Source: Megaleporinus macrocephalus
Taxonomy: Eukaryota > Chordata > Actinopteri > Characiformes > Anostomidae
Direction: 5' to 3'
Assembly (NCBI GenBank): GCA_021613375.1
Contig: CM038716.1
Span: forward strand, 10,086,766-10,150,765
Length of the DNA stretch: 64,000 nucleotides
Shown: in pieces, positions 20,147-31,663 of the stretch
Numbering within the stretch: the stretch's first letter is position 1
Layout: each line of letters begins with the position of its first letter
Notes under the pieces: model-generated
What the model was told of the DNA's origin: nothing
The model's database searches: none
Seen by the model: only the letters and a program-made list of their open reading frames with translations
Position numbers and translations under genes: made by a program

Positions 20147-20935
20147 AGGTGTTCAGTGTTTAATGATGTATGTGATGTAGGAAGTGTGTTCAGTGTTTAA
20201 TGATGTTTGTGATGTAGGAAGTGTGTTGAGTGTTTAATGATGTATGTGATGTAGGAAGTGTGTTCAGTGTTTAATGATGTATGTGATGTAGGAAGTGTGT
20301 TGAGTGTTTAGTGATGTATGTGATGTAGGAAGTGTGTTGAGTGTTTAGTCATGTATGTGATGTAGGAAGTGTGTTCAGTGTTTAGTGATGTATGTGATGT
20401 AGGAAGTGTGTTCAGTGTTTAATGATGTATGTGATGTAGGAAGTGTGTTCAGTGTTTAATGATGTATGTGATGTAGGAAGTGTGTTCAGTGTTTAATGAT
20501 GTATGTGATGTAGGAAGTGTGTTGAGTGTTTAGTGATGTATGTGATGTAGGAAGTGTGTTCAGTGTTTAGTGATGTATGTGATGTAGGAAGTGTGTTCAG
20601 TGTTTAATGATGTATGTGATGTAGGAAGTGTGTTCAGTGTTTAATGATGTATGTGATGTAGGAAGTGTGTTCAGTGTTTAATGATGTATGTGATGTAGGA
20701 AGTGTGTTCAGTGTTTAGTGATGTATGTGATGTAGGAAGTGTGTTCAGTGTTTAGTGATGTATGTGATGTAGGAAGTGTGTTGAGTGTTTAATGGTGTAT
20801 GTGATGTAGGAAGTGTGTTGAGTGTTTAATGGTGTATGTGATGTAGGAAGTGTGTTGAGTGTTTAATGATGTATGTGATGTAGGAAGTGTGTTGAGTGTT
20901 AATTGATGTATGTGATGTAGGAAGTGTGTTGAGTG
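20147..20935. repeat. 37-bp minisatellite, unit 1
   Basis: About 21 tandem copies of a 37-bp unit containing GTGTTTAATGATGTATGTGA and TGTAGGAAGTGTGTTCA. Units vary at a few fixed positions (TTCA/TTGA, AATGATG/AGTGATG), giving runs of sub-types that suggest local block duplication. Units 2 and 3 hold about 6 and 9 copies. Confidence 0.95.
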
Positions 20936-21314
20936 TAAAAGTGTGTTCAGTGTTGATAAATGTGTGTTAAGGTAGAGAATGTACTTATGGTTTAGTGGAC
21001 CAGGACAATGGAGAGACTACATGAGTTACTAATTACCATAATTGTGCTACAAGTATCAGTTTTTGGGGGTCAGTGAGTGTAAAAGCTGCAAAAGTGTGTG
21101 GTTGATTATTAACTTCAGTAGATTCTAATAAAAGACTCGTATGACTGTAAAGCTGAACACTTGTAGAACTGATTAACACTAAAAACACAGTTTCTAAACT
21201 GGATCAGGTGGAGTTTAGAATCAGAACATATGTTTACACATAGAAACATACAAACACAGATTAAACAATATTATATATTAATATATACATCACAGCATAG
21301 TTACAGTTTCCAAA
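20936..21314. other. unit 1 tail spacer
   Basis: Low-complexity and unique sequence linking the 37-bp array to the next 61-bp array. The same linker is seen at 40,400-40,775 and, cut by the copia insertion, at 56,060-56,138. No gene or RNA is seen. Confidence 0.5.
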
Positions 21315-21705
21315 CACTGTATTACACTAATAAAGCCTGTAGACTCTCAGCAGATCATTCAGTAACATACCTGAACACTGTATTACACTAATAAAGCCTG
21401 TAGACTCTCAGCAGATCATTCAGTAACATACCTGAACACTGTATTACACTAATAAAGCCTGTAGACTCTCAGCAGATCATTCAGTAACATACCTGAACAC
21501 TGTATTACACTAATAAAGCCTGTAGACTCTCAGCAGAACGTTCAGTAACATACCTGAACACTGTATTACACTAATAAAGCCTGTAGACTCTCAGCAGAAC
21601 ATTCAGTAACATACCTGAACACTGTATTACACTAATAAAGCCTGTAGACTCTCAGCAGAACGTTCAGTAACATACCTGAACACTGTATTACACTAATAAA
21701 GAATG
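21315..21705. repeat. 61-bp satellite, unit 2
   Basis: About six copies of the same 61-bp unit as at 5,035. Some copies carry AGAACGTTCAG where the main form has AGATCATTCAG, a variant also seen in unit 3. Confidence 0.95.
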
Positions 21706-21799
21706 AAGAGTAGTAGCATATTTTAATTTTTTTTATTATTTTTATATTTGCTGATGTGTGGGTTTGGGGAGCGAGGGTTAGGGTGAGTTGAAGAAGGGT

Positions 21800-22181
21800 G
21801 GGTTTGATTGTAGGAGGTTGGGTTTGATTGTAGGGGGTTTGGGTTGATTCAGGAGGTTGAGGTTGATTCAGGAGGTTGAGGTTGATTTAGGAGGTTGAGG
21901 TTGATTCAGGAGGTTGAGGTTGATTTAGGAGGTTGAGGTTGATTCAGGAGGTTGAGGTTGATTTAGGAGGTTGAGGTTGATTCAGGAGGTTGAGGTTGAT
22001 TTAGGAATTTAAGGTTGATTCAGGAGATTGAGGTTGATCGTAGGAGGTAGGGTTTGATTGTTGGAAGTAGGGTTTGATTGTAGGAGGTAGGGTTTGATTG
22101 TAGGAGGTAGGGTTTGATTGTTGGAGGTAGGGTTTGATTGTTGGAGGTAGGGTTTGATTGTTAGAGGGTTGGGGTTGTTTT
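21800..22181. repeat. 19-20-bp G-rich minisatellite after gene copy 2
   Basis: Same two unit types as in unit 1: the 19-bp AGGAGGTTGAGGTTGATTC form left and the 20-bp GTAGGGTTTGATTG form right. The array lies directly downstream of the gene's stop codon. Confidence 0.85.
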
Positions 22182-25100
22182 TTATAGCCATCTGTTGTCA
22201 TGCTGACACCAGTCCGGTCTCTTACGTCCTCTGCCTCCACCACGCCTCCCTCTTCCTCCAAAGCCGCCTCTCTCCCTTTGTGGAGGAGCGCATCCATCAT
22301 TATGGCTGGGGCCGTGACTTCTCTCAGTGGCCTCCTCCTCCCACTGGTGTCTCGGCACCCTAGGTCGTCCCTGGTGCTGATGCGTCCACTGAACTTCGGA
22401 CTGCTGCCTGAGTCGATGATGGCAGTCAGTCCGTGGACGAGGAGGAGGCTGCACCCCAGGAGAGTCTCTGTGAGCTACAAATGCAGATACACTCATGTTA
22501 GTATCAGTGAGTAGTTACTGTAGAAGAACTTTTGGTTTCCTGAAGAAAGTTTTAATAGAAGCTTCTATGTAAAACAGATGTGTGAGCATGAAGAACCTTG
22601 TAGAAGCTCCACTACCAGTGAAAGTTTAACTCTAGAGTCGTATATCCAACCCAAGATCTGAAGAAGTACCTTTTTTTGTAAGAGTGTATGTTCATGTAAA
22701 CAGAATCTGAGATCTGTTTTCTTTACTCACCCCGAGATGACTGAGGTGGCTGACGTGGTGGAGGTGGCTGAGGACATTGAGGCAGCTGACGTGGTTGACG
22801 CTGCTGACGTTGCTGAGGCGTCTGAGGTGGCTGACGCAGATGACGCAGATGACGTGGCTGAGGTGGCTGGCACAGATGACGTGGCTGAAGCTGCTGAGGT
22901 GGCTGAGGTGGATGGCGCGAATGACGTGGCTGAGGCGGCTGAATTTTAGGTGCCATCCTCTTCATTTCATCCATGGTGGACTCAGCCGAAGCTCCATCTT
23001 CATACACCTCCTCGGTCTGGTCTTGTGCTGTAACATGAAGAAACATCAACAGCTGTCGAGCCCGAGCAGAATCAGTATGAGTTCAGATGAATATTAATAA
23101 CTAACTAATAAATCCTGATGAAACATTAGCAGTTCTTTAGACATTCTCAGTTATTAAGATGATGATCATCAAGCTACTAGGTTCTTCTACTCACCCAGAC
23201 ATCCACAGTAATATGCCCTGGCGGAGTCCAGCAGGGGCGCCAGCACCTCCACAATGTCCCGGTAATCAGGCGCCGAGGACATCAAGCACAGGAAGTCGTG
23301 GACTGATTTAATAGAAATAAATATTAGCAGTTGTTCAGCTGAGTCTTCATCACAGAAGCTAGTAAAGATGGTGATACTGATATTGAGGACTTGAAGATCA
23401 GCTGATCTGATGTTACTACTTCTTAAGCTCTAAAGATGATCAGCTCTTTCTGCTCATATCAGTCTGAGACCACCAGCTGTTACCACATGGGCTCTATCTT
23501 TAGTTTCTGGTGCTCATTAGCTTTACTCACTGAGATGCTGATCCCTCCCGGTGACGAGCTCCTCCAGGATGCTATCCAGGGCCTGGGCGATGATGTCGGC
23601 CCTGGACTCGTTGTTGTTCACTAGTTCATTTAGAAAGAATGAATGAAAACAGGTTCATGTTAACATTAAACATGATTCCTACTTTTACCTGCATATTATT
23701 ATGATGACTCACCTGGAGGTTCTCTGTGCACCTTACGGAGGTACATCAGGGCGTTAGCAGCCAGCTGGACCAACAGCCCTGTCAGCATCTCATCCACTGG
23801 ATTCACATTGATACACACTGTCAGTTCTCCAGCTGCATCGTTTTCACTCTTCATATATTTGCACTGAGCGTTTCCGGTACTTACCGAGCTGTGTGTACAG
23901 CAGGTCCAGGTGAGGGCAGAAGATGTCACGCAGGGCCTCCACCTCTGCATCCACCCCCACCTGTACATCAGTTCCTGGTTCTGAAAGGATCAGCAGATGT
24001 TCAGTTATATTATGGTGGGTTCTGATCATCAAGTCACATCACCAAATGCTGCCTGACTGAGTTTGAGTGGTCATCATCAACTGATATAGTTCTATCTGCT
24101 GGAATGGACCAACGCCAGCCTTGTCTACTCTGCTGCCCTGGTGTCAGAGAAGGTTCTGGGTTCTGTTACTCACCCAGAGTCATGCTGGTGAATCCTCGGA
24201 TGCTGTCCAGATGATGTGTTAACAGCACCCCGGCATCAGCAAACTCAGGAACTGTTTGCATCACCGCCAGCACCTTGTTAACTGATTCAATAGAAATAAA
24301 CATCAGCAGATGTTCAGCTGCTACATCATCACAGAACCTGGTGAAGATGCTGATCCTGATATTGAAGCTCTGAGTATCAGCAGATCTGATATTTACTGAC
24401 CCAGCCAACATGTTCATGTGGACCCCACATCAGTTAAAGACGGGCTGCCGATTGGGTCCACTTGGGGCAACCTGGTAGGGGCCCACAGAGATTTGTCCAT
24501 TGCCTTCATATGGGCCCTGTGTGTGTTTGTCAATGTGGACCAATAACTAGGGCTGATCCGGACTGCAAGATGGGCCCAAGTGAACAACCGACCATGTGAA
24601 CAGTGCCATAATTGTGGGCCCCAAACAGTAGCCTAAGTGGGACTCACAACTGTAACCCAAACAGGGCAAAAAGTTATAACCCAGTGGGGCTCCATGTATC
24701 ACCAATCATAAAGCCCCTACAAGCCCACGTGAAACCCATACAGGCCAGATAAGAACCTTACGGGCCCCACATGGACATGTTGGCTGTGAAGTCTTTAGTA
24801 TCATCTTTAATATTTAGTGTTTATGTGCTTTACTCACTCAGGTGCTGGTCAGGTGAGAACGCGAGTCTCTGCAGCAGCACAAGAACTACCTCGCAGGCGG
24901 CCTCGATCAGGGCGTTGGTGTTGTTCGCTGATGTTTGTAGAAGATATTCAGTGAGAGTGAGATGTTGAGAGATATTAAGATATTCATGTTTCTGCTTTTG
25001 TCTAAATGTAGTTTTTGTAGTGAGTTCTTCTTTTACTCACCCGGAGGGAACTTGAGGTTCTGCAGTTCAGATACCTGCATGTTCTCCAGCAGGTATCTGA

Positions 25101-26673
25101 ATGCGTCTGCTGCAGAGATCACCCTGACGATGGTCATCATCTTCTGGTCGTCTTTCACATTAATAAACACTGTCAGTCGTCCAGCCGTGTTATTTTCATA
25201 CTTGATATATTTCCACAGGTCATTTCCGTTACTTACCGAAGGACTGGACAGGGTGATCTACGTGGGAGGACACTGGGGTCATAAGAGTCTCTACCCCCGT
25301 GTCCTCGACCTCATCCACGACCGGAGCTCCTGAGTCAGATTCTAAGAAGATCAGCAGATGTTCAGTAACGTTATGATCAGTTCTGATGATCCTTGTCAAG
25401 TCAGAAAATGATGACATCACCAAATCTTAACTAGTGTCTGTTGGAGTTCAGGTGGTCTTCATTAACTTCATTTATTACATCAACAGAACTGGACTGTGTG
25501 CTGGAGTGGACCACCAGCAGCCGGTTTGTTCTGGTAATGTTCTACAGTGCTGTATAATTCAGAGTTAGCATGATGCTAATAATTTGTTTTGCTCACCCAG
25601 AGATGTGCTGGAGGTTGGAGGTTCCTCCAGCAGAGTTTCTCCTCTGGTCTCCTCCTCAGTGTGCTCGCAGGTCTGGGCTTCTGTTTGAACATCAGTAAAT
25701 ATCAACATCTGTCCAGCTCGGTCGTTATCACAATATCCAACGTTTGATTCTTTTACTCACCAAGATGCTGGTCCACCACTTCTCCTCCAGCAATCTCCCT
25801 CGGCAGGATCTCCAGGAGCTCACTGGTCCCAGGAGCTCTCTGTTCTCCTGCTTTAATATTCATATCAGAATGAATAATATCAGCATTTGTTCTGTTAAGG
25901 TAGAGATACAATGATGTTCATCATGATAACAGGTTCTCCTACTCACCCAGAGGGGTGCTAGAGGGTGGTCCAGCATCTTCAGACTGTAGCAGTTCAGGAG
26001 TCGTCTCGGTATTGACGCCTATTTAATTTAGAATTGAATCATTTAGACAGATTAGAGTTTATAATCAGTTAAACTCCTGTTTTAATTAAACATTAAATTA
26101 TATTAATAAATAAAGTACATAAACCACAACTAACACAGAGTAACCTTAACATTAACCCTACACTAAACACTACCTAACATTAACATTAACCCTACACTTA
26201 ACCCTACCTAACATTAACATTAACCCTACACTTAACCTAACATTAACATTAACCCTAAATTTAACCCTACCTAACATTAATACTAAACTTAACAATAACA
26301 TTAACCCTACACTAAAGTAAAGTGTATCCAGCGCTGTACTCTGATTTATTCAGTACGTACTGAGAATCACTGACTTGTTCAGTAACTACTGTTAATTCTA
26401 GTGACGTCGACTCATCTACTCACTCAGAAGCTGCTCAGTCTCTGTGCTGATGTCCACCGGCTCTGTCTCGGCTTCCTCCATCAGCACAGTCACGCTCTCC
26501 TGTAGTGGAGTCTCCCTCTCCTCCTCTTTCCTAGAGAAACTCCACTCTCTCTCTCTCCTCCTCCTCTTTCCTTTCTCTTTCTTCTCAATATGTTCTCCTT
26601 CCTTTCTGTGCTCCTCCTCCTCCTCACTCTCTCTATCTCCTCCTCCACAACAGCAAAACTTTCTCCAGCTCAT
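22182..26673 (-). CDS. modular RGG-tailed protein, gene copy 2 (intact)
   Basis: Coding exons in transcript order: 26673-26424, 26018-25947, 25850-25761, 25680-25597, 25341-25237, 25151-25041, 24927-24838, 24281-24174, 23980-23885, 23796-23713, 23620-23531, 23302-23195, 23027-22731, 22474-22182. All junctions are GT-AG and phase 1. The joined frame stays open to TAA and gives about 625 residues. Exon 4 has 84 bases, so the copy 1 frameshift is absent. Exon 13 is the long form (297 bases). Function is unknown. The N-terminal Cys triplet could be acylated, the Lys/Arg run could be a nuclear signal and the C-terminal GRGRRGGGRGRKR resembles an RGG RNA-binding tail; these are inferences. Intron 1 is short because its satellite is nearly lost. 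Confidence 0.78.
24402..24786. mobile_element. MITE in intron 7 of gene copy 2
   Basis: Orthologous copy of the element at 8,777. It is full length, with terminal inverted repeats CAGCCAACATGTTCATGTGG and its near complement. Confidence 0.75.
26140..26300. repeat. contracted 34-bp repeat in intron 1, copy 2
   Basis: Only about four or five degenerate units remain of the TAACCCTA/CTAACATTAACATTAAC array that exceeds 1 kb in copies 1 and 3. Both flanks match the other copies, so this is a contraction and not a different insertion site. Confidence 0.85.
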
Positions 26674-26755
26674 TTTTCCTCCTCTCTCCTTCGACGCTTC
26701 AGCACAGACTGATTTCACACTGAGACGCGCGGAACTCCGTACATCTTCACCTCTA

Positions 26756-26763
26756 TGACGTCA
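26756..26763. promoter_or_regulatory. CRE palindrome upstream of gene copy 2
   Basis: A perfect TGACGTCA sits at the same distance from the start codon as in copies 1 and 3, followed by TGACATCA. Confidence 0.5.
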
Positions 26764-27473
26764 CACGGCCTCTGTAGTGACATCACAGCGGAATGTTGGA
26801 CACTCTGTGGAGGTCTCTGTTGGTAAATGAATGTGAGGCTACAGTTAATGGGCTTCATGTAGTGAATCAGAGCGACGCTGCTGTGTTTACTCCTCACTTC
26901 TCAGATTTGAGCAGTTCATGTGAATCAGACTGACAATCAGACTCGCTGTAGCTTCATTTCATCACCTCACAGAACAGGGGGGGCAATTCATTTTCCCATG
27001 GGGCCACATGAGGAACTGGAATGGTTTTAGAGGACCAGACTAATATACTTAACTCAGTTCTACCCAATACCTATATACTGTATACAGAATATATTATATC
27101 TGTTTATAAAAACAGTAAATGAAACTTTACAATGATTCAATGAAAATGTGGAGGACAGAATTCTATCAGTATTTAATGAACTTGTGATTGTTCAGTTTAG
27201 AAAACTTAGCATCACATTCTCACATAAAATAGCAAGTTTTTCAAAGAGCAGCATCACTTTAACTTAATAAAAACAGTAAATGAAACATTACAATAATGCA
27301 ATGAAAATGTGGAGAACAGAATTGTAGCACAATTTAACAAACATTTCTAAACACAGTTTTGAAAATGAGCATCTTCTGCAGCATTTAAAACAACTAGCAT
27401 CACAACTTTACACACAAACATCTAGTTTTTCAAAAACCAGCATCACATTAACTTCATACACAAACGTTCAATT
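26764..27473. other. 5' flank of gene copy 2
   Basis: Counterpart of 12,287-13,000. It stops abruptly after ACAAACGTTCAAT, where the DIRS-type element begins. About 60 bases present here in units 1 and 3 are missing from unit 2. Confidence 0.55.
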
Positions 27474-27598
27474 TGCGAGTTTGGACCTCTTAAGGCAAGG
27501 CGAGGGAGGGGAACTCCGAGAAACTTGGGGCTGGAGTTCTGGGTGGCTTCTGATGCTGGGATAGAAGCAGGGCCCCAAAGAGAGAGAAGAACTCCAGC

Positions 27599-28538
27599 TT
27601 AAATGGATGCGAATTTCTCGTGTGCTAGCCTGAGATCATTGGTTTGAGAACGGATGTAAGTATGATAAGCTTGGGAGGACCAACGTCCGAGGATTTGGAT
27701 GGTGTGGTCCGGGAGTCCTTGACGGGAAGCAGAGGAGGCTGCGCCGATTCTGAATGAGTGGCCTGAGAAAAGCTCTGGAGGATAACCACTGAGAGAGAGG
27801 ATGTGCCGGAGGTGTGTGTGGAACCAGTGGCGAGATATGACTGAACCTGATTCTGTGATGAACAGAGGGTCTGTTGGTCGAGCGTTCTGGGATTGCCTCG
27901 TGTTGAGGTGGCGGACTAGAGGTTCGTAAGGACTAAGTGGAGATTTTAATTTGAAGAGGTAAAGAAGGGTGTTTTTGCCTAGTTGATCGGTTTTGCTTCG
28001 TTTGATGTTGAATGTCAAGGTATTTGCATTGAGGACGGAGAGGTCTGACATGAGTGGGTAAATGGAGGTGTTGGATGAGGTTGAAAGCGATGTGAATTCC
28101 GAACACCTGAGAAAGCCAAAGAAGGCCAAGAGGAAATTGGCTTCGAGTGTGGAAGAAATGGTGTTGGAGTAGTGTCCTGAGCGGAGTGTCTGTAGGCAGT
28201 GTAGTAAAATATCTGAGGTGATAGGTGAGCGTTGGGGTGGAAGGCGGGGCTCTGCTTTCTGCTTTCTCCCCTTTGAGGAGGAGAGAGATCTGGGAATGGT
28301 TTGATGAGGAGTGAGGTGAACCGGTTATTAGTTTCGTGAAGAAATTTATTGCTGCCAGATAGACTCTTAAGGTTGAGGAACGGACTGAGTGGTGAGTGTT
28401 AGCTGATGTGAGGAATGCAATAGTTATGGAGAGGTCATTTGAAGGAAAGGCTATATTGTGCTGGGAGTGGAAATTTTGAAATAATTTCCAGCTTGACCAG
28501 TAAGTAGAGAGTGTTTGAGGGGAGACTGCTGACAGCAT
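27599..28538 (-). pseudogene. tyrosine recombinase of the DIRS-type element
   Basis: Two overlapping frames (28538-27933 and 28129-27599) together cover the recombinase, so one frameshift lies near 28,000-28,130. The C-terminal part shows FLRCSEF (first Arg region), HSFRIGAASSASRQG (His-x-x-Arg) and WSSQAYHTYIRS with the candidate nucleophile Tyr. This is the family that integrates a circular intermediate by strand exchange instead of by a DDE integrase. The catalytic residues appear present, but the reading frame is not continuous. Confidence 0.75.
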
Positions 28539-28567
28539 GGTGTCCTGGGCTTGGAGAATTAACTGTT

Positions 28568-29225
28568 TTAGATGCAGGTTGGGTGGTAAGTCTTTTCCGA
28601 ATATGGAGGTACTGGTGTGGGCTGATGGTCCGCTTGCGGCGCTAAGGATCTGATTTTCTGAAATTGAAAACGGGACAGTGAATCAGCTATGGCGTTAGAA
28701 TGGCCTGGAATGTGAGTAGCTCTTAGAATAAATTGTTGAGTAACTGAGTGCCATGTAAGACGGCGAATGAAGGGCATGATAGGAAGCGATCTAGAACGAC
28801 CTTTATTTATTATGTGTACGGCTGCAGAATTGTCTGAATGAATTAAAATCACTTTCCCTGTCCACTCGTGCCCCCAAAGGAGCACAGCAACCACGATGGG
28901 ATAAAGTTCCCATAGCGCGGAAGAGTCATCCGGCCCGGTAGCTAGGGCGACAAATGGTGCTGGCCAGGGTGAAGCAAACCAACGGCCGTCGTAGTAGCCT
29001 CCGAACCCGACCGAGGGAGCTGCGTCGGTGAAAAGCTGTATGTTTGAGGGTTTGGAGATTTCGTCGTGGTAGAAAAAGGAGATGCCGTTCCAGCGGCGAA
29101 GCAGGATGAGCCAAAACTTGAGCTCGGCGATACAAGATTCATCGAGTTTGACTAGATCGTGCAATGCCTGGACTGAAGACGCAGTGCGGAGGAGGTGAGA
29201 AAGCGGCCCTGGAGCGGCCCTGAGG
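28568..29225 (-). pseudogene. RNase H domain of the DIRS-type element
   Basis: The minus-strand frame shows FTDAAPSVGFGGYY, ALWELYPIVVAV, IHSDNSAAVHIINKG and ADSLSR, giving the Asp-Glu-Asp-Asp set of retroelement RNase H. It follows the reverse transcriptase after a frame change near 29,220, where the word GCGGCCCTG is repeated, so an indel by slippage is likely. Confidence 0.75.
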
Positions 29226-30161
29226 GATGATGCGAATGGCGTAATTGAGATGGCCCAGAAGAGAAAGAAGCTGCTGTTTGTTACAGCTAGGTGCATCGAT
29301 GAAAGCAGAAAGTGCAAGAGTGATACGGTCGAGTTTGTCACGAGGGAGGGAGGCCTGGAAATGAACGGAGTCAAGGACGATCCCGAGGAATTCGAGAGTG
29401 GTCGAAGGGCCGACTGTTTTATCGGTAGAGATGGGGATTCCAAGGCGACTGAAGGTGCTGGTCAGTATGCTAAGGCCCTGGGCTGGTGGCGAAGAAGGAG
29501 GAGTTATAACCAAGAAATCGTCGAGAAGGTGGAGGACGAAAGGTAGTCTCCGTACATTAAGGAGAATCCAGCAGAGGGCTTCAGCGAAGGTGTCGAATAT
29601 TTTTGGACTACTTTTGCAGCCGAAAGTGAGACGAACTGCAAAGTAGAATTTTTTGTCCCATTGGACCCCGAAGAGATGCCAAAAATCGGGGTGAAGCGGG
29701 AGGACCTTAAAAGCAGAGACGATATCAGCCTTGGAGAGCCAAGCACCACGCCCGGCGAGCTTGATTAAGGTGATGGCGTGGTCTATGGTAGCGTAGGAGA
29801 GTGAAAAGCTGGAACTGGGAATGAGGCTGTTAATGGAGGGTTCCGTGGAACCGTGGGGTGCGGAGAGGTCGATGATAATGCGCTTCTTCCCGGAATACTT
29901 TCGAGTGGCGATGCCAATAGGGTTGATTCTGTATGAAGCGAAGGGAGGAGACGAGAAAGGGCCGATCATGAAACCACTTGAAACCTCCTTTACCAGGAGT
30001 GAGGTGACTATGTCGGGTTCAGACAGAGCAGAAAGGAGGTTGCGGCATGAAGGGGAAGAAGTGGGCAGAACGGCAAGGCCTGAGTAAAATCCAAAAACGA
30101 GGCTGTCCAAAAGGTAACGCACGAGAGATGGATCCGGGTGCCTGGCGAGGTCTGTGGCCAA
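29139..30161 (-). CDS. reverse transcriptase of the DIRS-type element
   Basis: A 340-codon minus-strand frame. It carries a template-binding segment (KKRIIIDLSAPHG), LSKADIVSAFKVLPLHP with the first catalytic Asp, FGCKSSPKIFDTFAEAL and the catalytic box LLDDFLVI with two Asp. GHLNYAIRIIPQGR marks the thumb. The frame then runs out of register into the RNase H. It copies RNA into DNA in the element's own cycle. Both catalytic motifs are kept, so decay is fairly recent. Confidence 0.8.
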   Translation of the reverse strand: MATDLARHPDPSLVRYLLDSLVFGFYSGLAVLPTSSPSCRNLLSALSEPDIVTSLLVKEVSSGFMIGPFSSPPFASYRINPIGIATRKYSGKKRIIIDLSAPHGSTEPSINSLIPSSSFSLSYATIDHAITLIKLAGRGAWLSKADIVSAFKVLPLHPDFWHLFGVQWDKKFYFAVRLTFGCKSSPKIFDTFAEALCWILLNVRRLPFVLHLLDDFLVITPPSSPPAQGLSILTSTFSRLGIPISTDKTVGPSTTLEFLGIVLDSVHFQASLPRDKLDRITLALSAFIDAPSCNKQQLLSLLGHLNYAIRIIPQGRSRAAFSPPPHCVFSPGIARSSQTR

Positions 30162-30205
30162 AGCGGGAACATTGATGGGGGTAGAAAGGAACCGGAGCAG
30201 TCAGC

Positions 30206-31371
30206 TGTTGCTGGATTTTGGGGGTCGTTGAGGGCAGCAAGAGCGAGCGTGTGCTTGGCTGCAGTAGGAGCAGACGTGGAGTAGCTTGCAGGATGAAGCA
30301 AAGCAACCGGCATGATTAAAGTTATTACAGATCATCTGGCCTTCCAGAAAGAACATGGGCCGCCCGTGGCTATCGTGCGCTCCGGAGGAGGACGGGCGAG
30401 TCGCGGGCTTCGCGGCTCTAGTGGAGGGAGCAGAAGGCCGACGAAAGGAGGTTGTCAAGGGAGCAGGAAGACGTGGGGTGGGAAGGACAGCCGCAAGCCA
30501 CGCAGGTGAGTGCGGCGCGGCCCGCGAAGATACGGCAATACAGCTCCAGGTCCAGGGCTCCCCAGTAAGTAGGGAGGTTCCACTGCTGAAGCCGTGCCGC
30601 GGCCTGTGCGGAAAACAACCTGTGGTATTCGTAAAAACCAGTTCCCCCAAAACGGACGGCCAAGTCCAGGACAATGGCCAAGTAATCGTCCAGTTCCTGG
30701 CGCCGAGACAGGAAGGCAGAGCACAAAACGTCGCGGAAGAGGGAGAACGCCAGTGCGAACTCTGGAACCGAGAGGGTTCTGGACAACGGAGGGCCGCGCG
30801 CTCTCATGGTCAGCGACATGTCACCCGCTTCAATGACACGAGGAGCAGGAGGACCAGGAGAAGGAAGCAGCAAAGAGGGGAGAGGGACGTCCGCACCTTG
30901 GAGAATGCGCTGGCGTAGGGAGGGCGAAACGAGAGGAGGGTTGAAGAGGCGAGCATTGGCCGGAGGGGGGGGCCAAGGGAGCCGTGGAGAGAGTGAAGGC
31001 AGGATCAGCAGAACCGACCGGAGGTGGAGGCGGAGGAGGAGGAGGCGCGGCAGCAGCGGGACCTGAAAAACAAGCAGCATTAGGCAATGAGGAGGACAGA
31101 GGGGCAGGGAGGTGAGAAGGGAAGGACGATTGGGGGAAGGGGAGGTGGGACGATTGGGGAAGGGGAGGTGGGACGATTGGGGGAAGCGGGGGTGGGACGA
31201 TTGGGGGAAAGGGGGAAGAGACTGAGAAAGGAGGGCAACATTGGCAGAAACTGTAGCGGGGAGAGAGGGAGACAAACGGTAGAAAACCCGAGAAACCGGC
31301 AACTGGGCAGGAAGCATCGGCACGGCGGATGCTGACTGTGATCTGAGGTGGGTGTGAGAAGAACAGCACAC
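30206..31371 (-). pseudogene. Gag-like region of the DIRS-type element
   Basis: Pro-rich minus-strand frames with shifts. The C-terminal part, about 30,206-30,370, carries a Cys/His cluster (ICNNFNHAGC, then HVCSYCSQAHARSC) of the kind that ends the first ORF in DIRS-type elements. The Pro-rich part includes a short plus-strand GGTGGGACGATTGGGG-type repeat at about 31,120-31,215. The first part runs beyond the element into host sequence and so is not a true start. Confidence 0.55.
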
Positions 31372-31663
31372 GAGTGATCATCACTGAGAGAGGATCTGTA
31401 TCTGGACCTGTTCAACTTCATCACTGAGAATGTTTGTTCACATAGTTACACTGTTAACCCCTAATTAGTTTGTGTGTAAAGAGTTTGTGTACTGATTGAT
31501 TAAAAACTAAAGTTTTATTTCATTACTTAAAATGTTTTAGTATCTTCTACTATTTTGAGAGAAGAACTGAGTACACTAATATTTTTAATTTGAACAAACT
31601 TCAAACATCAGGTTTTAGCTTGGACCACGCCCCTGTAGCACCTTGCCAGATTCTCATTGGTCA
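31344..31663. other. host sequence between two retroelements
   Basis: This block equals 48,296-48,616 in unit 3. It is AT-rich and has no gene. It ends at the word ATTGGTCA, where the L2 element's tail begins. Confidence 0.6.

Larger units (their letters stand above)
27474..31343 (-). mobile_element. DIRS-order tyrosine-recombinase retroelement
   Basis: All coding pieces lie on the minus strand in the order Gag-like, reverse transcriptase, RNase H, tyrosine recombinase. That set, without a DDE integrase, defines the DIRS order. The absence of a visible methyltransferase domain favours a Ngaro-like type, but this is not certain. Frames are broken by a few shifts. I could not find the split or inverted terminal repeats such elements use, so both ends may be cut. 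Host sequence resumes at TCTGAGGTGGGTGTG (31,344), which matches 48,296 in unit 3. Confidence 0.8.

Noticed and set aside
22737..22949. acidic Ala/Val/Asp/Glu repeat frame on the plus strand
   Set aside because: Antisense of the Pro/Gln/Arg-rich exon 13, an artefact of the codon repeat.
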